Shown here: piece by piece, positions 15,252-19,605 of the stretch
How positions within the stretch are numbered: the first letter of the stretch is position 1
Layout: every line of letters starts with the position of its first letter
Assembly (NCBI GenBank): GCA_005878685.1
Contig: VBLN01000058.1
Coordinates: 1-19,605, forward strand
Direction: 5' to 3'
Length of the DNA stretch: 19,605 nt
Origin: Deltaproteobacteria bacterium
Lineage (GTDB): Bacteria; Desulfobacterota; Binatia; UBA9968
Position numbers and translations under genes: made by a program
Notes under the pieces: model-generated
What the model was told of the DNA's origin: nothing
What the model saw: only the letters and a program-made list of their open reading frames with translations
Database searches by the model: none

Positions 15252-15722
15252 ATGGAAGAGATCCGAATCCAAATCAAGCGGGTACGCATGAGCAGGGAGC
15301 CGCTTGCTCTGCCGGCCTACATGACTGAAGGTTCGGCTGGGATGGATCTGTCAGCCGATTTGGACCAGGATCTGCTTCTCGCCCCTCTGGAACGTACCTT
15401 GATCCCGACCGGGATTGCCGTGGCACTACCGTGGGGCTTTGAGGCCCAGATTCGTCCTAGAAGCGGCCTTGCCTTGAAAGAGGGGATCGCTTTGATCAAT
15501 AGCCCAGGGACGATCGACTCAGACTATCGAGGTGAAATTCAGATCATCGCCATTAACCTGGGGAACAAACCGGTGCTGATTCGTCGCGGACAGCGAGTGG
15601 CGCAGATGGTAGTGCAAAGGGTTTGCAGAGCCCAATGGCAGGAAGTCGGAGAGCTTCCCCCCACCGTGCGCCTGGATGGTGGGTTCGGGCACACCGACGA
15701 AAGTTCAAAGGTTAAAGGTTGA
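15252..15722 (+). CDS. dut: dUTP diphosphatase (trimeric dUTPase)
   Basis: Hydrolyses dUTP to dUMP and pyrophosphate, keeping uracil out of DNA and feeding thymidylate synthesis. The trimeric dUTPase motifs are present: S-A-G-M-D-L-S-A (I), P-R-S-G-L-A (II), [10 protein letters not shown] (III), the [10 protein letters not shown] segment (IV) and the C-terminal arm G-G-F-G-H-T (V). The frame is open from an ATG at 15201 with AAGGA upstream, but those 17 extra residues are encoded by an inverted repeat and the ATG lies in its stem. The family fold starts at I-x-I-K-R-V, so I prefer 15252, although no good ribosome site precedes it. The last codons and stop (S-S-K-V-K-G, TGA) are supplied by another repeat at 15703-15791. 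Confidence 0.93.
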   Translation: MEEIRIQIKRVRMSREPLALPAYMTEGSAGMDLSADLDQDLLLAPLERTLIPTGIAVALPWGFEAQIRPRSGLALKEGIALINSPGTIDSDYRGEIQIIAINLGNKPVLIRRGQRVAQMVVQRVCRAQWQEVGELPPTVRLDGGFGHTDESSKVKG

Positions 15723-15791
15723 AGGGTTGAAGGGGCCATTAGATGATGGGATTAAGTGGACTGCAACCCTTGAACTCTTGAACCCTTAAAC
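15703..15791. repeat. Long imperfect inverted repeat between dut and purB
   Basis: Two 31-base arms (15703-15733 and 15761-15791) built from GGTTnAAGG words are complementary at about 25 of 31 positions, with a 27-base spacer. The left arm contains the final codons and stop of dut. No transposase or target-site duplication was recognised. The region 15723-15813 holds nothing else. Confidence 0.65.
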
Positions 15792-15813
15792 GTTTAGCGG
15801 TCTGCTTCGAAGT

Positions 15814-16137
15814 ATGATTCCGCGTTACAGTCGCCGGGAAATGGCTCGGATCTGGTCCGAGCAAAATCAGTTTCAAAGGTGGCTTGAAGTCGAGATCCTG
15901 GCCGCTGAGGCTTTGGCGCATCTGGGAAAGGCGCCTAAAGAGGCGATCGCTCGCATTCGCAAGAAGGCCCGCTTCGACGTCGACCGGATACGCGAAATTG
16001 AGAAGGAAGTTCGCCACGAAATGATCGCCTTTTTGAGCTGCCTGGCGGAGTCATTGGGCGATGACGCGCGCTTTATCCATGTCGGGATGACCTCCTCCGA
16101 TGTGATGGATACTTCAAAGAGGCGTCGTCCTTGCTAG
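15814..16137 (+). CDS. purB: Adenylosuccinate lyase, N-terminal fragment (frameshifted)
   Basis: The first 101 residues of PurB, which performs two fumarate-releasing steps in purine synthesis (SAICAR to AICAR, and adenylosuccinate to AMP). Family sequence runs from M-I-P-R-Y-S-R-x-E-M-A-R-I-W to the conserved G-M-T-S-S-D-V-M-D-T. Immediately after D-T-S the frame changes and ends at TAG 16135-16137. In the correct frame, homology resumes at 16116 with K-E-A-S-S-L-L-V-K-D-V-E-E-L. About five codons plus one base (16 bases), expected to read like L-A-L-L-M, are missing. The ATG lies just after the dut-purB inverted repeat and has no clear ribosome site. Confidence 0.88.
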   Translation: MIPRYSRREMARIWSEQNQFQRWLEVEILAAEALAHLGKAPKEAIARIRKKARFDVDRIREIEKEVRHEMIAFLSCLAESLGDDARFIHVGMTSSDVMDTSKRRRPC

Positions 16138-16181
16138 TTAAGGATGTCGAGGAGCTTATCAAGGTGCTCCGCTGACAAGCG

Positions 16182-17090
16182 TTGAAATACAAGAAACTGC
16201 CTATGATTGGACGCACTCACGGAATTCACGCAGAGCCCATTACTCTTGGCCTCAAGCTGGCTCTCTGGTACGAGGAGATGAAGCGCAATCTGACCCGGCT
16301 GCAAAGGGCTGCGGAGGAAGTCAGTGTGGGGAAGATCTCCGGAGCTGTTGGGACCTTCGCTCAAATCTCTCCTGAAGTGGAGGCTTATGTCTGTGAAAAA
16401 AGCGGTCTCACGCCAGATCCGATCTCGAACCAAATCGTTCAGCGCGATCGCCATGCTTTCTTTTTTGTCACTCTTGCGGTCATCGCCAGCTCTCTGGAGA
16501 AATTCGCCGTTGAGGTCCGCCACCTCCAGCGGACCGAGGTTCTGGAAGCCGAGGAGCCTTTCACTAAGGGTCAGAAGGGATCATCGGCAATGCCGCATAA
16601 GAGAAATCCGATTCTATCGGAGAACATTTCAGGACTGGCTCGGCTCATGCGCTCCTACGCTGTGGCGGCCCTAGAGAACGTGCCCCTTTGGCACGAGCGG
16701 GATATCAGTCACTCTTCGGTCGAGCGGGTGATCGCGCCGGATGCGACGATCCTGCTCGATTTCATGCTCGCGCGAATGACTTATATCTTGGGGAACCTTT
16801 GTGTCTATCCGGAGAATATGCGGCATAATTTGGCAAAGGCCGGTGGGGTGATCTTCTCTGAAAGGGTCCTTCTCAAGCTGGTGGATAAGGGTCTGGCGCG
16901 AGATGCCGCTTATCGGATCGTCCAACGCCACGCGTTGAAGGTGGCGCGGAACGGCGGCGACTTCAGGCAAGAGCTGCTTAGAGATCCGCAAGTCCGCCGG
17001 TATCTTTCTGAACGAGACATTAGGCAGATTTGGGATTTAAATAATTATCTAAAAAACGTCGACTCGATTTTCGAGCGGGTCTTTCACTAA
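16182..17090 (+). CDS. purB: Adenylosuccinate lyase, C-terminal fragment
   Basis: The catalytic body of PurB: M-I-G-R-T-H-G-I-H-A-E-P (carrying the conserved TH), the K-I-S-G-A-V-G-T-F-A segment and the fumarase/aspartase-superfamily signature G-Q-K-G-S-S-A-M-P-H-K-R-N-P, which holds the mobile catalytic loop. It ends with L-K-N-V-D-S-I-F-E-R. Homology actually starts upstream at 16116, but an in-frame TGA at 16173-16175 interrupts it (L-R-stop-Q-A-L-K-Y-K), so the open frame can only restart at a TTG at 16182. A CGA-to-TGA change would explain the stop. With the upstream frameshift, purB has two separate lesions. Stop TAA is 13 bases ahead of purC. Confidence 0.9.
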   Translation: MKYKKLPMIGRTHGIHAEPITLGLKLALWYEEMKRNLTRLQRAAEEVSVGKISGAVGTFAQISPEVEAYVCEKSGLTPDPISNQIVQRDRHAFFFVTLAVIASSLEKFAVEVRHLQRTEVLEAEEPFTKGQKGSSAMPHKRNPILSENISGLARLMRSYAVAALENVPLWHERDISHSSVERVIAPDATILLDFMLARMTYILGNLCVYPENMRHNLAKAGGVIFSERVLLKLVDKGLARDAAYRIVQRHALKVARNGGDFRQELLRDPQVRRYLSERDIRQIWDLNNYLKNVDSIFERVFH

Positions 17091-17103
17091 ACGAGGAGGA
17101 AAT

Positions 17104-17808
17104 ATGAAAAAGGGCGAGCCTTTTTACGAGGGAAAGGCCAAGATCCTCTACGCTACCGATGACCCGGATCTCATCATCCAGTATTTCAAGGATGACGCCA
17201 CTGCGTTCAATGCCCAGAAGAAGGGAACCATCCAGGAGAAAGGGATCATGAACAACAAGATTTCCGAGGTCCTTTTCAGGTACTTGGAGTCGCGGGGTAT
17301 TCCGACCCATTTTGTTCAGCGGCTCAACGATCGCGAGATGCTGGTCCGCCGTCTTCAAATCATCCCGGTTGAAGTCATCGTGCGCAACGTGATTGCCGGC
17401 AGTCTCGCCAAGCGGCTGGGGTTGGAAGAAGGGGGATCGCTCTCAACGCCGGTTCTGGAGCATTGCTACAAGAGCGATGCGCTCGGCGATCCGATGATCA
17501 ATGAGTTCCACATCCGTGCCTTGGGGTGGGCGACCGATCAAGAAATCAAGGAGATCGAGAAACTCTCTTTCCGCGTGAACGAACTCTTGAAGGATTTTTT
17601 CGCTCAGCGAAATCTCATCCTGGTCGATTTTAAGTTGGAGTTCGGGCGCCATCACGGCAAAGTCTATCTGGGCGATGAAATCTGTCCGGACACCTGCCGG
17701 TTATGGGAGAAGGGCACTCTAGAAAAGCTGGACAAAGACCGCTTTCGTCGCGACCTGGGAAAGGTCGAGGACGCTTACCAAGAGGTTTGCCGCCGGGTTT
17801 GTGGATAG
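17104..17808 (+). CDS. purC: SAICAR synthetase
   Basis: Phosphoribosylaminoimidazole-succinocarboxamide synthase, 234 residues, joins aspartate to CAIR using ATP. Family motifs are all present: Y-E-G-K-A-K-I-L-Y near the start, D-D-A-T-A-F-N, K-G-x-x-N-N-K-I-S, the P-V-E-V-I-V-R-N-V-I-A-G-S signature, L-V-D-F-K-L-E-F-G, D-E-I-C-P-D-T-C-R-L-W and K-D-R-F-R-R-D-L-G. GAGGAGGA lies a few bases before the ATG, the best ribosome site in this operon. It sits between purB and purS. No gap or frame problem is seen. Confidence 0.97.
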   Translation: MKKGEPFYEGKAKILYATDDPDLIIQYFKDDATAFNAQKKGTIQEKGIMNNKISEVLFRYLESRGIPTHFVQRLNDREMLVRRLQIIPVEVIVRNVIAGSLAKRLGLEEGGSLSTPVLEHCYKSDALGDPMINEFHIRALGWATDQEIKEIEKLSFRVNELLKDFFAQRNLILVDFKLEFGRHHGKVYLGDEICPDTCRLWEKGTLEKLDKDRFRRDLGKVEDAYQEVCRRVCG

Positions 17809-17822
17809 AGAGGAAGTAGGCG

Positions 17823-18068
17823 ATGCGCGTCCGGATCTTTATTTCTCTTAAGGAGGGGGTATTGGATCCTCAAGGTAAAGCGGTAGAACGATCGCTGCAC
17901 ACTCTCGGCTATGGTGAGGTTCAAGACGTGCGGATGGGAAAGTATATCGAGGTGAGCCTGGATGCGCCTTCGCGTCAGACCGCGGAAGGCCGAATCCGCG
18001 AGATGTGCGATAAGCTTCTCGCCAATCCTGTGATCGAGGATTACCGCTTTGAAATTAGTAGTGAGTGA
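17823..18068 (+). CDS. purS: FGAM synthase subunit PurS
   Basis: The 81-residue PurS subunit bridges PurL and PurQ in the three-part formylglycinamidine synthase found in bacteria with small PurL. It has the family pattern: a beta strand V-R-I-F-I-S-L-K-E-G-V-L-D-P-Q-G-K-A-V, then L-G-Y-G-E-V-Q-D-V-R-M-G-K-Y-I-E-V, and a C-terminal L-L-A-N-P-V-I-E-D-Y-R-F. The ATG follows a GAGAGGAAG region. The last codons (S-S-E) and the TGA stop lie inside the repeat at 18059-18129. It is 14 bases downstream of purC. Confidence 0.95.
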   Translation: MRVRIFISLKEGVLDPQGKAVERSLHTLGYGEVQDVRMGKYIEVSLDAPSRQTAEGRIREMCDKLLANPVIEDYRFEISSE

Positions 18069-18129
18069 CGAGTGATGAGGACTGAGATTTATAGGATTCA
18101 GCACTCAGTCCTTGTTACTGAGAACTGAC
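18059..18129. repeat. Inverted repeat between purS and purQ
   Basis: Words of the GAGTGACGAGTGATGAGGACTGAG kind are followed by a partly inverted copy CACTCAGTCCTTGTTACTGAGAACTGAC. The perfect core stem is AGGACTGAG (18078-18086) / CTCAGTCCT (18104-18112). The left side contains the purS stop codon. This word family differs from the ones at 15189 and 15703. Confidence 0.6.
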
Positions 18130-18130
18130 T

Positions 18131-18847
18131 ATGCATTGGGGCGTGGTAGTTTTTCCCGGCTCTTGTGACGAACAGGATGTCCATGATTGCCTAAAGAACG
18201 TTTTGGGGCAGAGGGTCGAATTTCTCTGGCACAAGGATAGACTGAACGGGGATTTTGACTGTGTGGTCTTGCCCGGCGGTTTTTCCTACGGCGATTATCT
18301 TCGGGCCGGAGCCATGGCCCGTTTCTCGCCGATCATGCAGGGAGTTATCGATTTCGCCCACAACGGCGGGTTGGTTTTGGGAATCTGCAACGGGTTTCAG
18401 ATCCTCTGTCAGTCGGGACTTTTGCCGGGAGCGCTGACGCGCAATACCCACCTCCAATTTATCTGCCGCCAGGTCTATCTGCGGCTCGAGGAGACCGAGA
18501 CGCCTTTCACTTGCGCCGGGAAGAAAGGGCAACTCCTGAGATTGCCGGTCAAGCACGGCGAAGGCTGCTATTATGCCGACCCTGCGACTTTGGAGCGGCT
18601 ACGCAAGAATCGTCAGATCCTGTTGCGCTACGTGGATAACAAGGGAAAAACCTCCGAGCCAGCCAACCCGAATGGCTCCCTGGATCACATCGCCGGCGTC
18701 TGTAATGAGGGGAGAAACGTTTTTGGGCTGATGCCCCATCCCGAAGACGCCGGAGAGAAGATCTTGGGCAGCGAGGATGGACTGAAGATATTTTCTTCGA
18801 TCATCGAGGCCTGCGGCCACAGAGAGCAGAAGGCATGGCCCAGTTAA
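18131..18847 (+). CDS. purQ: FGAM synthase glutaminase subunit PurQ
   Basis: A 238-residue class I glutamine amidotransferase that supplies ammonia to PurL. The nucleophile C86 is in [10 protein letters not shown], and the catalytic H203/E205 are in M-P-H-P-E. The PurQ signature [21 protein letters not shown] is present. One oddity: the N-terminal F-P-G-S-N-C-D motif reads F-P-G-S-C-D here, missing the asparagine. That residue is not catalytic. The gene overlaps purL by 13 bases, so translation is coupled, as expected for subunits of one complex. Confidence 0.95.
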   Translation: MHWGVVVFPGSCDEQDVHDCLKNVLGQRVEFLWHKDRLNGDFDCVVLPGGFSYGDYLRAGAMARFSPIMQGVIDFAHNGGLVLGICNGFQILCQSGLLPGALTRNTHLQFICRQVYLRLEETETPFTCAGKKGQLLRLPVKHGEGCYYADPATLERLRKNRQILLRYVDNKGKTSEPANPNGSLDHIAGVCNEGRNVFGLMPHPEDAGEKILGSEDGLKIFSSIIEACGHREQKAWPS

Positions 18848-19605
18848 GGACGAAAGAATCCTCTCCCTCAGCGCTCAGTGCTGAAACCATCGCCAGCCAT
18901 GGGCTGACCGAGGAAGAATATCGGAAGATCGTTAAACTCCTGGAAAGAGAACCGAACTACACCGAGCTCGGGGTCTTTTCGGTGATGTGGTCGGAGCACT
19001 GCAGCTATAAGAGCTCTAAGAATCATCTCAAGCTTCTTCCCACCGAAGGTTCGGCGGTTCTTCAAGGTCCGGGAGAAAACGCCGGCATTGTGGATATCGG
19101 GGACGGGCTAGCGGCAGTGTTTAAAATCGAGAGCCACAACCATCCCTCTTTTATCGTTCTGCGAGATATCTTCACCATGGGGGCGCGCCCGATCGCCTCT
19201 TTGAACTCCCTGCGCTTTGGCAGCCTGGATCATCCTCGCACTCGGTATCTGCTGAACGGTGTGGTGGCAGGGATCGGCGGCTACGGCAACTGCGTGGGCG
19301 TGCCGACAGTTGGCGGAGAAGTTTATTTTGACGAATGCTACAACGCCAATATTTTGGTCAATGCTTTTACCCTTGGGATTGCAAAGAAGGAGCGTATTTT
19401 CAAGGGAACGGCGAAGGGTGCAGGCAACTCTCTGATCTATGTCGGCGCGAAAACGGGACGAGACGGAATCCACGGCGCCACCATGGCCTCCGAGGCTTTC
19501 TCTCAAAAAAAGGAACAACGCCGGCCCACGGTCCAGGTGGGCGACCCCTTTACAGAAAAACTTCTCTTGGAAGCCTGTCTTGAGCTGATGGAAAAAGATT
19601 ATCTG
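18835..19605 (+). CDS. purL: FGAM synthase subunit PurL, N-terminal part, with internal deletion
   Basis: The ATP-dependent synthetase subunit (small-type PurL) that converts FGAR to FGAM. The window ends after residue 257. Recognisable segments are [47 protein letters not shown], and [14 protein letters not shown]. After H103-P-S-F-I107 the sequence jumps straight to [12 protein letters not shown]. The family has about 13 residues here (E-P-x-Q-G-A-A-T-G-V-G-G-I), part of the ATP/metal site. Their loss is in frame, so the gene stays open but should be inactive. The start is ATG, inside the end of purQ. No stop is seen in the window. Confidence 0.93.
   Translation, partial: MAQLRTKESSPSALSAETIASHGLTEEEYRKIVKLLEREPNYTELGVFSVMWSEHCSYKSSKNHLKLLPTEGSAVLQGPGENAGIVDIGDGLAAVFKIESHNHPSFIVLRDIFTMGARPIASLNSLRFGSLDHPRTRYLLNGVVAGIGGYGNCVGVPTVGGEVYFDECYNANILVNAFTLGIAKKERIFKGTAKGAGNSLIYVGAKTGRDGIHGATMASEAFSQKKEQRRPTVQVGDPFTEKLLLEACLELMEKDYL

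Noticed and set aside
16173..16175. TGA read as an amino acid (recoded genetic code)
   Set aside because: dut, purS and trmN6-like genes end in TGA at family-appropriate positions, so TGA acts as a normal stop here.
1..19605. tRNA, rRNA, CRISPR array, insertion sequence or prophage
   Set aside because: No cloverleaf-like segment, regularly spaced repeat array, transposase or integrase coding sequence was seen on either strand.

Overview
The window is about 19.6 kb of dense bacterial chromosome from a diderm organism: it has an Mla-type lipid transport operon, a secreted periplasmic-type protease and coupled Shine-Dalgarno starts. The gene content and order (rpsO-pnp-M16 peptidase-dut, purB-purC-purS-purQ-purL, mlaE-F-D-C, a B12-dependent ribonucleotide reductase) resembles uncultured Desulfobacterota/'Deltaproteobacteria' or Methylomirabilota (NC10)/Rokubacteria-like lineages. 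This placement is inference from recalled families, not a search.

Layout. 1-313: C-terminal end of MutM/Fpg, followed by a decayed second MutM fragment (about 366-482). 483-3042, minus strand: a YkvA-like membrane protein, a gamma-glutamylcyclotransferase-like protein, a gamma-carbonic-anhydrase-like protein and a broken L-2-hydroxyglutarate oxidase (lhgO). 3245-5842, minus strand: mlaE-mlaF-mlaD-mlaC, with the mlaC tail out of frame. 5911-7134: a TrmN6-like methyltransferase (+) converging on a DUF721/DciA-like protein (-). 7135-7533: a 400-bp regulatory region with promoters, a possible NrdR box and a perfect AT-rich palindrome. 7534-10632: class II ribonucleotide reductase nrdJ and a degenerate HNH protein. 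10644-11249 (-): a DUF4124/retropepsin-like protein. 11431-15722: rpsO, pnp (frameshifted), M16 peptidase, dut. 15814-19605: purB (frameshifted, plus a stop), purC, purS, purQ and the start of purL.

The genes are mostly housekeeping: RNA processing, dUTP hydrolysis, IMP synthesis, dNTP production and outer-membrane lipid homeostasis. No phage, transposase, CRISPR array, rRNA or tRNA was seen.

The most unusual feature is damage. Five otherwise well-conserved genes (lhgO, mlaC, pnp, purB, purL) each lack a short internal segment of roughly 16-60 bases. Four of these losses shift the frame, and purL loses its conserved ATP-loop segment in frame. purB also carries an internal TGA. Either this is a real, decaying or unusual genome, or the contig has collapsed at these sites; read mapping would decide. 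A second unexplained pattern is a run of four different low-complexity 'word' repeats, three of them with inverted-repeat structure, at four successive sites from the M16 gene to purQ. One sits inside a coding region and two overlap the stop codon of the upstream gene.
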